This document shows, one piece after another, positions 1-5,457 of a stretch of DNA of 5,457 nt. Below the pieces are notes generated by a model that saw only the letters and a program-made list of their open reading frames with translations, ran no database searches and had not been told where the DNA came from. Within the stretch, counting starts at the first letter, position 1. Every line of letters begins with the position of its first letter. The DNA is from Bacteroidales bacterium (GTDB taxonomy: Bacteria > Bacteroidota > Bacteroidia > Bacteroidales > SM23-62): contig JADHVS010000283.1 of the NCBI GenBank assembly GCA_016783865.1, positions 1-5,457 of the forward strand. Direction: 5' to 3'. Position numbers and translations under genes: made by a program.

Positions 1-13
1 AGCCGGCCGGGCC

Positions 14-1393
14 ATGCGAATGGTAATTATTTTACTGTTACCGGTTCAATCCTTTGTAAACGCCCAGGTCGATACTCCGTATGCATTTATAGTTGCCGGA
101 CATGCCTATGGTTCGCACGATGGAGTAAATATCGGTTTGCATCCTGATCTTCTGAACAGCTTGAATTCCGGGTATGATTCAAATGTCGCATTTATAGTCT
201 TCACAGGGGATATTGTCAATTATAGTACTTCCGAAAGCTGGCAGCAGGTGGAAGATGAGCTGGCCGTCTACGGATTGCCTTACTACTACGTCATGGGCAA
301 CCACGATGACAACGATACAGGCTGGCAGGTGTTTGAAGATAAATTTGGCGGCACCTGGTACTCGTTCTATTCGCAGAACGAGTTATATATTGTTCTAAAC
401 AGTTGCGAGGAAGAAAGGTCCATTTCCTCCAACCAGGTTGATTTTTTAAATGAACAGATAAACATTGCAGGAGATACGATCCGGAATATCTTTATTTTCT
501 TCCATGAACTTCTGTGGAATAGTCATGAGAAGTACATTGGGGTAATGAGCAACAGCCGTTCGAGGTACGATCAGATAGTGAATTATTCGAACTACTGGGA
601 GGAAATCCAGCCATTGCTTTCAGGTAAACCCGGTAAGAACTTTTATGTCATTGCGGGCGATGTGGGAGGAAATCCGGATGCTGTTGCTGCATTTTACGAT
701 ACATGGGATAACGTCACATTACTTGCGTCGGGAATGGGCGAAGTGGCAGATGAAAATTATTTATTAATTCAGGTGCATAATAAAGACTCGGTTGAAATCG
801 GGCTGGTGCCCCTGAACAGTGACATCAGCCTTCCCGGAATTGAATTTTACAGCGTCCCTCTTGCCCCGGAAGCCATTGCGGGTCCCGGGAACGTACCCAG
901 GGGAGTTAGTGCAATTGAATATTCAGTGCCGGAGGTGTTCAATGCAGGCTCCTATATATGGGAATTGCCTGAAGGAGCAACAGGCAACAGCATATCGAAG
1001 CGCATCGAGGTGGATTTTGATGCTGAATTCAGCGGGGGCAATATCTCTGTTAAAGCTGCAAGAGAAGGATTTGGTTCAGGACCTGCCACTTCAATGATGG
1101 TTGAAGCAGATCTTACCACGGTTGAATTGAATAAAGGAGATGCCGGTTCGCTTAAAATCGATTTTACCGAAACCGGCGACTACCTGGCAATTGGAATTTA
1201 CTGCACTGATGAAGATATGCTAACCATTCGAATAGTTGATATCGGCGGAAGAATTTTACTATCGGAAAAGATCAGGGATATGGTTGAATACACTGAAATA
1301 AAAATCGATAAAAAGGATATCTCAAAAGGAATTATTTTTCTTTCCATATCAACAAAAACCCGGCAAATTGCTGAGAAATTTGTGATCAGGTGA
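14..1393 (+). CDS. Secreted metallophosphoesterase-fold protein with PKD-like domain and T9SS sorting tail
   Basis: The 459-residue product starts with a short hydrophobic signal peptide (about residues 1-17, ending VNA before Gln18). A calcineurin-like phosphoesterase domain follows (about 22-255), recognised by GD at 65-66, GNHD at 95-98 and FFHE at 162-165. Two metal-site motifs are altered: the usual DxH reads AGH at 28-30, and the usual GHxH reads GDVGG at 215-219, so activity on phosphoesters is uncertain. Residues about 283-366 resemble the PKD-like domains of Bacteroidota surface proteins (AGPGNVPRG, then YIWELPEGATG). Residues about 380-459 resemble a type A T9SS C-terminal signal (IRIVDIGGR, DISKGIIFLSI, terminal KFVIR), which implies outer-membrane export and surface attachment or release. 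The substrate is unknown. The frame stays open upstream to base 2 with no visible ribosome site, so translation may begin outside the window. Family and export route are fairly sure; catalysis is not. Confidence 0.8.
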   Translation: MRMVIILLLPVQSFVNAQVDTPYAFIVAGHAYGSHDGVNIGLHPDLLNSLNSGYDSNVAFIVFTGDIVNYSTSESWQQVEDELAVYGLPYYYVMGNHDDNDTGWQVFEDKFGGTWYSFYSQNELYIVLNSCEEERSISSNQVDFLNEQINIAGDTIRNIFIFFHELLWNSHEKYIGVMSNSRSRYDQIVNYSNYWEEIQPLLSGKPGKNFYVIAGDVGGNPDAVAAFYDTWDNVTLLASGMGEVADENYLLIQVHNKDSVEIGLVPLNSDISLPGIEFYSVPLAPEAIAGPGNVPRGVSAIEYSVPEVFNAGSYIWELPEGATGNSISKRIEVDFDAEFSGGNISVKAAREGFGSGPATSMMVEADLTTVELNKGDAGSLKIDFTETGDYLAIGIYCTDEDMLTIRIVDIGGRILLSEKIRDMVEYTEIKIDKKDISKGIIFLSISTKTRQIAEKFVIR

Positions 1394-1407
1394 TCTACTT
1401 TCGCCCG

Positions 1408-1430
1408 GGAACAGTGACTCGCTTTGTTCC
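1408..1430 (+). repeat. Inverted repeat between the phosphoesterase and DUF1080 genes
   Basis: GGAACA at 1408-1413 pairs with TGTTCC at 1425-1430, extended by one G-T pair, around a loop of about nine bases. It lies 15 bases after the stop codon of the phosphoesterase gene. No T-run follows, so it is not a standard intrinsic terminator. It could still protect the 3' end of the message, or be chance. Confidence 0.3.
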
Positions 1431-1453
1431 ATGAATGACCGCTGAATTTATCC

Positions 1454-1461
1454 TATATTTA
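1454..1461 (+). promoter_or_regulatory. Possible -7 promoter box for the DUF1080 gene
   Basis: TATATTTA matches the Bacteroidota -7 consensus TAnnTTTG except at the last base and lies about 34 bases before the preferred start codon at 1495. The only nearby TTTG that could serve as a -33 element (1423-1426) is 27 bases upstream, longer than the usual 19-21, so support is weak. The gap of about 100 bp after the preceding gene makes a separate promoter reasonable. Confidence 0.22.
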
Positions 1462-1494
1462 CACAGTTATATAAACTCAATAAAACCAATAATG

Positions 1495-2205
1495 ATGAAA
1501 AAATACACCTTTGTTTCAGCCATCCTTGTCTCGCTTTTTCTGCTAAGTAGTATGAATTCCTTCAGCCAGGACACGGAATGGATCAGCTTGTTTGACGGAA
1601 AAACCTTAAATGGCTGGTCCGTTCACAGTGGTTTTGCAAAGTACAGGGTTGAGGATGGAACCATTATCGGAACAGCAATAAAAGGGAGCCCCAACACTTT
1701 TTTGTGCACCGACCGTGAATTCGGGGATTTTATTCTTGAATTTGAGGTGCTTTTAGCCGATCCGGAGCTGAATTCAGGAGTGCAGTTCCGCAGCATGATC
1801 GCAAAGGAAGAAATGGTTTTCTGGTTCAGGAATGGGGAGGGTATACCTCAACCACACAAGATCCCCGGTGATCGTGTTTATGGCTACCAGGTAGAGATTG
1901 CCACAGAGACCATTGGCAGTTCGGGAGGTGTATACGATGAGGCCCGCCGTGCATTCATGCCATGGAGACCGGAAGAAGGTTCCGAAGCAAGCAAGGCTTT
2001 TAAAGACAATCAATGGAATCAATACAGGGTTGAATGCAAAGGGAATTCCATTAAAACAACGGTCAACGGAATTGTATGTGCAGATTTCATGGATTCATTG
2101 AACGAAAGCGGGATCATCGGGCTCCAGGTACATGATGTGGGTGATGATCCTACCCCTTATGAAGTGCGCTGGAGAAATATCCGGATCATGGTACTGGATG
2201 AATAG
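1495..2205 (+). CDS. Secreted DUF1080 protein (3-keto-disaccharide hydrolase family)
   Basis: The 236-residue protein has a Sec signal peptide: KK at 2-3, a hydrophobic core to about 19, and likely cleavage near SFS|Q at 24-25. There is no lipobox cysteine, so a soluble periplasmic or exported protein is expected. One DUF1080 domain (PF06439, concanavalin-like beta sandwich) fills the rest. It shows the entry motif WISLFDGKTLNGW (29-41), GSPNTFLCT (64-72), NSGVQFRS (93-100), GYQVEI (130-135), GGVYDEARR (144-152), and a closing GIIGLQVHDVGD (206-217) with PYEVRWRNIRI (221-231). Family members are linked to cleavage of 3-keto sugars made by Gfo/Idh/MocA-type oxidoreductases; no such partner lies in this window. 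The frame is open from an ATG at 1435, but the extra N-terminal residues would bury the signal peptide, so the ATG at 1495 (or the adjacent one at 1492) is preferred. No Shine-Dalgarno is seen; the upstream bases are A-rich. Substrate is not determined. Confidence 0.88.
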   Translation: MKKYTFVSAILVSLFLLSSMNSFSQDTEWISLFDGKTLNGWSVHSGFAKYRVEDGTIIGTAIKGSPNTFLCTDREFGDFILEFEVLLADPELNSGVQFRSMIAKEEMVFWFRNGEGIPQPHKIPGDRVYGYQVEIATETIGSSGGVYDEARRAFMPWRPEEGSEASKAFKDNQWNQYRVECKGNSIKTTVNGIVCADFMDSLNESGIIGLQVHDVGDDPTPYEVRWRNIRIMVLDE

Positions 2206-2256
2206 ACTATTTTAATTGTTATATTGAACATATTCATAATCTATTTCCCATATTTT

Positions 2257-2277
2257 TGTCCAACTATTTAAGGGGCA
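2257..2277 (-). repeat. Candidate insertion-sequence terminal inverted repeat
   Basis: On the + strand this begins TGTCCAACTATTTAAGGGG, which resembles the TGTCCAACT...GGGG termini remembered from IS3-type elements of Bacteroidota. Only this single copy is present, so the inverted-repeat nature cannot be verified inside the window. No target duplication can be assigned. Confidence 0.35.
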
Positions 2278-2350
2278 AATACATTATCAAGGAAATATCC
2301 AGAATTAAAATTGTTGTGGTTCCTTTAAACCCTATTGGCCCAAATTGATA

Positions 2351-2434
2351 TTATTTAAGTATACATTTTAGTGCTTCATAAGGTATTTTGCCATCAAAAG
2401 CTCAGTGGAATCTGAATTACTTCACTAATAAGAG
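2351..2434 (-). pseudogene. Transposase C-terminal remnant (integrase-core type)
   Basis: Read on the minus strand, codons from 2398 down to 2354 encode FDGKIPYEALKCILK, followed by a TAA stop at 2353-2351. This matches the closing motif of DDE integrase-core transposases, typically RPHxxLxGKTPYExL. In the same frame upstream, an Arg-Phe-His triplet (2413-2405) sits where RPH is expected. That frame is broken by TGA at 2404-2402 and TAA at 2419-2417, and similarity fades beyond 2434. The remnant is too short and broken to encode a protein. It is assigned by motif alone and could be chance, but motif order, strand and nearness to the candidate terminus agree. Confidence 0.42.
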
Positions 2435-2459
2435 GCTCTGTTTCCTTCAATAATATCCA

Positions 2460-2491
2460 TTTTTTACTGTGGTTTAAATAAGTTACTTTTG
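2460..2491 (+). promoter_or_regulatory. typA promoter (Bacteroidota type)
   Basis: TACTTTTG at 2484-2491 is an exact match to the -7 consensus TAnnTTTG of the Bacteroidota primary sigma factor. A T-run at 2460-2465, 18 bases upstream, sits where the -33 TTTG element belongs but lacks the G. Transcription would start near 2495-2498, giving a leader of about 25 bases before the ATG at 2522. The leader is A/G-rich (GAGTAAGAATAG) with no strong Shine-Dalgarno, as is usual in the phylum. Confidence 0.55.
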
Positions 2492-2521
2492 CGGACTTCT
2501 TCAATGTGAGTAAGAATAGAT

Positions 2522-4327
2522 ATGGATATCAGGAATATTGCCATTATAGCACATGTTGATCATGGAAAAACAACCATGGTCGACAGAATTCTGCACCAGG
2601 TAAAAATGTTCAGGGATAACCAGGAAGTACGGGATCTGATATTGGATTCAAATGACCTGGAACGGGAAAGAGGTATAACTATTTTATCCAAAAATGTATC
2701 GGTAAGATATAAAGGAACAAAGATTAATATTATCGATACTCCTGGGCATTCCGATTTCGGAGGCGAAGTAGAGCGTGTGTTGAATATGGCCAACGGGGTT
2801 TTATTGCTTGTTGATGCGCTTGAAGGGCCTATGCCTCAAACACGTTTTGTTTTGCAAAAAGCATTGGAAATGGATCTTAGAGTGATCGTTGTCATTAATA
2901 AAGTGGATAAACTAAATTGTAATCCGGAAGAGACAAATGAACTGGTTTTCGACCTGATGTATTCCCTTGATGCCAAAGAAGAACAACTCAACTACCCTGT
3001 GGTTTACGGTTCGTCAAAACAGGGATGGATGGGATCCGGTTGGAAAACACCAACAGACAACATAACCTATCTGCTGGATACGATAATTGAATATTTTAAT
3101 CCGCCAAAAGACAATCCGGGTACGCTTCAATTACAAATCAGTTCTTTGGATTACTCCTCTTATACAGGCAGGATAGCTGTTGGAAAAGTCCACAGGGGAA
3201 GCATAAAAATGGGCGACCAGGTTTCCGTTATTCAGCGGAATGGCCTCATCAATAAATCAGTCGTCAAAGAGCTTTATACTTTTGAAGGATTGGGTAAGGA
3301 AAAAACCAAGGAGGAAGTTAAATCAGGTGAAATTGTAGCTGTTTTGGGACTTGAAAATTTTGACATAGGAGATACAATTGCCGATTTTGAAGTACCTGAA
3401 GCGTTAAAACCAATCTCAATAGATGAACCTTCGATGAGTATGTTGTTCACCATAAACAACTCACCATTTTTTGGTAAGGAAGGCAAATTTGTTACCTCAA
3501 GGCATCTCCGGGAGAGATTATTTAAAGAAACCGAGAAGAACCTGGCATTGAAAGTTGAAGAGGCAGATTCACCTGACAGGTTAACCGTCTATGGCAGGGG
3601 CATCCTGCATTTATCTATCCTGGTTGAAACCATGAGAAGGGAAGGGTATGAAATGCAACTGGGCCAGCCAAAGGTTGTTATTAAGGAAATCAATGGGTTT
3701 AAGCACGAGCCCGTTGAGCTTTTATATGTTGATGTTGCTGAAGAGTTCTCGGGAAAAGTGATAGAGATCGTTACCAACCGCAAAGGAGATATCCTGAATA
3801 TTGCGACAAAGAATGACCGAATAAAGCTGGAATTCAAAATATGCGCAAGGGGATTAATAGGACTTACCCAGCCTGTATTAACAGCAACCGAAGGAAATGC
3901 CGTGATTTCACATCGTTTTAAGGGATATGAGCCCTGGAAAGGTGATCTTAAAAATAAAAGAAACGGTGCATTAATAGCCATGGAAACAGGAACATCCATT
4001 GCTTATTCGATTGACAAACTTCAGGACAGGGGAAAGTTCTTTATTGACCCGAATGATGAAATTTATGCCGGCCAGGTAATAGGAGAGAGCACAAAACAGG
4101 ACGATCTTGTAATAAACGTAATTAAAACTAAAAAACTTACCAATATGCGGGCTTCAGGGTCAGATGAAAAGGTGTCAATAGCTCCGGCCATTAAATTTTC
4201 ACTGGAAGAAGCCCTGGAATATGTTGGTGAAGACGAATATGTGGAAGTTACTCCTAAATCTATCCGCTTAAGAAAGATATTGCTTAACGAACATGACAGG
4301 AAGAAGAACAAGAAAACTGATGGGTAA
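2522..4327 (+). CDS. typA: Ribosome-associated translational GTPase TypA/BipA
   Basis: The 601-residue protein is full length for TypA/BipA, a translation-factor GTPase that binds the 70S ribosome near the EF-G site and supports 50S assembly and growth under stress or low temperature. All GTPase motifs are visible: G1 AHVDHGKTT (10-18), the switch I region RERGITI (48-54), G3 DTPGHSDFGG (72-81) with the catalytic-type His76, G4 NKVDK (126-130) and G5 GSSK (163-166). A beta-barrel domain II follows (about 202-290; SSLDYSSYTGRIAVGKVHRG), then EF-G-like domains III and V (to about 470), then the TypA-specific C-terminal domain (about 470-601; GALIAMETGTSIAY, LQDRGKFF, YAGQVIGE). The Lys/Asn-rich tail (ends KKNKKTDG) may touch rRNA. 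Start ATG at 2522 gives the canonical MDIRNIAIIAHVDHGK N-terminus. It has its own promoter and appears monocistronic. Confidence 0.98.
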   Translation: MDIRNIAIIAHVDHGKTTMVDRILHQVKMFRDNQEVRDLILDSNDLERERGITILSKNVSVRYKGTKINIIDTPGHSDFGGEVERVLNMANGVLLLVDALEGPMPQTRFVLQKALEMDLRVIVVINKVDKLNCNPEETNELVFDLMYSLDAKEEQLNYPVVYGSSKQGWMGSGWKTPTDNITYLLDTIIEYFNPPKDNPGTLQLQISSLDYSSYTGRIAVGKVHRGSIKMGDQVSVIQRNGLINKSVVKELYTFEGLGKEKTKEEVKSGEIVAVLGLENFDIGDTIADFEVPEALKPISIDEPSMSMLFTINNSPFFGKEGKFVTSRHLRERLFKETEKNLALKVEEADSPDRLTVYGRGILHLSILVETMRREGYEMQLGQPKVVIKEINGFKHEPVELLYVDVAEEFSGKVIEIVTNRKGDILNIATKNDRIKLEFKICARGLIGLTQPVLTATEGNAVISHRFKGYEPWKGDLKNKRNGALIAMETGTSIAYSIDKLQDRGKFFIDPNDEIYAGQVIGESTKQDDLVINVIKTKKLTNMRASGSDEKVSIAPAIKFSLEEALEYVGEDEYVEVTPKSIRLRKILLNEHDRKKNKKTDG

Positions 4328-4395
4328 TAAATGATTCTCCGCCACGGACCTCTGTTAAATAATATCCCATTGCTGCAATCTCTACTCATGTAACA

Positions 4396-4423
4396 AATCT
4401 CCTGATATTCAGCGGGCTTTTTT
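4396..4423 (+). terminator. Weak intrinsic terminator candidate after typA
   Basis: An imperfect hairpin with core CTGA/TCAG around a TAT loop (4402-4412) extends through a C-C mismatch to G-T and C-G pairs, then runs directly into GC and six T residues at 4418-4423. It lies about 70 bases after the typA stop codon and before the peroxidase promoter region. The T-run and placement fit, but the stem is short and mismatched. Confidence 0.35.
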
Positions 4424-4478
4424 CATTTTACTCAGGTGATCAGGAACCTTACCTTTACTTACATTTTTATTGTCACGG

Positions 4479-4509
4479 TTGTATTTATATTTTGATTTTA
4501 CTACCTTGA
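4479..4509 (+). promoter_or_regulatory. Candidate promoter for the cytochrome c peroxidase gene
   Basis: TTG at 4479-4481 lies 20 bases before TACCTTGA at 4502-4509, the spacing expected between Bacteroidota -33 and -7 elements, though the -7 box is one T short of TAnnTTTG. A start near 4514 would leave a leader of about 20 bases before the ATG at 4535. A second near-match, TATATTTTG ending at 4494, has one extra base between TA and TTTG. Either could be used. Confidence 0.28.
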
Positions 4510-4534
4510 GTAAATCCCTTTTTAACACATCCCC

Positions 4535-5457
4535 ATGAGAAAACTGATACTGTCCACCATCTGTTTGCCAGCACTCATTCTTGTAACTTTAATCACCTGC
4601 AACCGGCCCCTTCCCGAAAAAGAAAATGAAACGAACCTGACCGACAAAGAAAAACTCGGGAAATTATTATTCTTCGAGACGAGCCTGTCAACTCCCGAGG
4701 GACAGGATTGCTCAGCCTGCCATAAGCCGGAGCTGGCATTCGCCGATCCTGAAACCGGACTGCCGGTATCAAGAGGGGCTATTAAGGGAAGATACGGAAA
4801 CCGTAATGACCTGCCGGTAGCCTATGCCTCCTTTATCCCGCCCCTGCATTTTGACACGGTGGAACAAGTCTGGGTGGGGGGTCTCTTCTGGGACGGCAGG
4901 GCTAACACACTTGAGGAACAGGCCATGGGCCCCCCGCTGAATCCGCTGGAAATGGCCAACCCTGATACCATTACCATCAGGGAAAAACTAAGGACCCTTG
5001 AATATGCGCATATGTTCACAGAAATTTATGGTCAGGGTGCACTGGACGATGAATCCACCGCCTTTGCATATATGGCCGATGCCATTGCCGCTTATGAAAG
5101 AACTGCTGAATTCCGTCCTTTCGATTCAAAGTACGATCATTTTTTAAGGGGAGAGGCTGAACTTACCGAACAGGAATTACGTGGATTTGGATTATTCGTA
5201 TCTGAACTTAAGGGAAACTGTGCGGCCTGCCATCCAAGCACTCCATCCCTTGATGGCACACCTCCCCTGTTTACCGATTTCACTTATGATAATCTTGGAG
5301 TGCCAAAAAATCCGGAAAATCCGTTCTACTTATTACCCGCAGACCTAAACCCGGATGGTTTCGATTTTATTGACCTCGGGTTAGGAATAACGGTGAATGA
5401 CCCGGCCGAAAATGGAAAGTTCCGTGTGCCTACTTTGAGGAACATTGCCATTACACC
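4535..5457 (+). CDS. Di-heme cytochrome c peroxidase / MauG family protein (3' end cut off)
   Basis: The first 307 residues are present with no stop before the window edge. The N-terminus is MRKLIL plus a hydrophobic stretch ending LITCNR; Cys22 could be a lipoprotein cysteine, but Thr at -1 is atypical, so export is clear and lipidation only possible. Two c-type heme sites are present: CSACH (59-63) and CAACH (229-233), defining the N- and C-terminal heme domains of the CCP_MauG family (PF03150). Also diagnostic are GGLFWDGRA (115-123), Gln129 and Glu139 (ten apart, as for the active-site pair in classical bacterial peroxidases), the FTDFTYDNLGVP segment after heme 2, and FRVPTLRNIAITP at the edge. 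The axial-ligand region (usually PYMHxG) is expected just outside, about 50 residues short of full length. The likely role is periplasmic peroxide reduction or oxidation of a partner protein. A bare SRGAIKG loop replaces the distal-histidine loop of classical enzymes. This reading frame follows from direct translation; the weak ribosome site does not help choose the start. Confidence 0.93.
   Translation, partial: MRKLILSTICLPALILVTLITCNRPLPEKENETNLTDKEKLGKLLFFETSLSTPEGQDCSACHKPELAFADPETGLPVSRGAIKGRYGNRNDLPVAYASFIPPLHFDTVEQVWVGGLFWDGRANTLEEQAMGPPLNPLEMANPDTITIREKLRTLEYAHMFTEIYGQGALDDESTAFAYMADAIAAYERTAEFRPFDSKYDHFLRGEAELTEQELRGFGLFVSELKGNCAACHPSTPSLDGTPPLFTDFTYDNLGVPKNPENPFYLLPADLNPDGFDFIDLGLGITVNDPAENGKFRVPTLRNIAIT

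Larger units (their letters stand above)
2257..2434 (-). mobile_element. Decayed right end of an IS3/IS481-type insertion sequence
   Basis: This part of the 316-bp spacer before typA reads on the minus strand like the last part of an insertion sequence. A decayed transposase C-terminus (2351-2434) is followed after 73 bases by a terminus-like sequence at 2257-2277 that obeys the TG...CA end rule. The spacing from transposase stop to element end (about 94 bp) is plausible for IS3-family elements. I could not find the other terminus or more transposase, so the left part seems lost, or replaced near 2435-2460 just before the typA promoter. The rest of the spacer (2206-2256) is AT-rich with nothing I recognise. 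The match rests on remembered family patterns. Confidence 0.42.

Noticed and set aside
819..1097. Alternative + strand frame of 92 codons inside the phosphoesterase gene
   Set aside because: It is a shadow in another frame over the PKD-like region, where the main frame has clear domain similarity.
1387..1395. TGATC-rich motif CAGGTGATC, recurring at 4433-4441
   Set aside because: The two copies are short and non-syntenic, one overlaps a stop codon, and the match is within chance expectation for this length.
1774..2022. Minus-strand open frame opposite the DUF1080 gene
   Set aside because: It is antisense to conserved DUF1080 motifs and its protein has no recognisable feature.
3589..3999. 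Open frame of 136 codons on the minus strand inside typA
   Set aside because: It lies wholly opposite the strongly conserved typA domains, its translation resembles no known family, and its composition fits the complement of a real gene.
4063..4389. Open frame of 108 codons on the minus strand overlapping the typA 3' end
   Set aside because: Most of it is antisense to the TypA C-terminal domain; no domain, signal peptide or start context supports it.
4333..4405. Possible tRNA-like or small RNA segment between typA and the peroxidase gene
   Set aside because: A GGAGATT-like end on the minus strand suggested an acceptor stem, but there is no matching 3' strand, no T-loop GGTTCGAATCC-type motif and no cloverleaf.
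4822..5019. Minus-strand open frame of 65 codons opposite the peroxidase gene
   Set aside because: The + strand here encodes the diagnostic GGLFWDGRA region of the peroxidase, so the antisense frame is a by-product.

Overview
The window looks like chromosomal DNA from a member of the Bacteroidota. The evidence is a C-terminal segment resembling a type IX secretion (T9SS) type A sorting domain on the first gene, a PKD-like domain of the kind common in this phylum, a DUF1080 lipase/glycosidase-like secreted protein, a TAnnTTTG-type -7 promoter box before typA, and the absence of clear Shine-Dalgarno sequences. Base composition is moderate, with AT-rich intergenic spacers. The order or genus cannot be told from the sequence.

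Layout, all genes on the + strand: (1) 14-1393, a secreted calcineurin-like metallophosphoesterase-fold protein with altered metal-site motifs, a PKD-like domain and a T9SS sorting tail; its reading frame is open to the left edge, so the true start may lie outside. (2) 1495-2205, a secreted DUF1080 (3-keto-disaccharide hydrolase) protein. (3) 2206-2521, an AT-rich spacer holding what I read as the decayed right end of an IS3/IS481-type insertion sequence in minus orientation, followed by a good Bacteroidota promoter. (4) 2522-4327, the complete ribosome-associated GTPase TypA/BipA. (5) 4328-4534, a spacer with a weak terminator candidate and a promoter candidate. (6) 4535 to the right edge, a di-heme cytochrome c peroxidase/MauG-family protein cut off near its C-terminus.

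The genes do not form an obvious pathway. typA is a housekeeping gene apparently transcribed alone, and its three neighbours are envelope or exported proteins, each separated by a gap of about 100 bp or more. I see no CRISPR array, tRNA, rRNA, intact mobile element or multi-gene defence-like system. The points most worth a second look are the insertion-sequence relic next to the typA promoter, the metallophosphoesterase that lacks canonical metal ligands, and the peroxidase that lacks the classical distal histidine.
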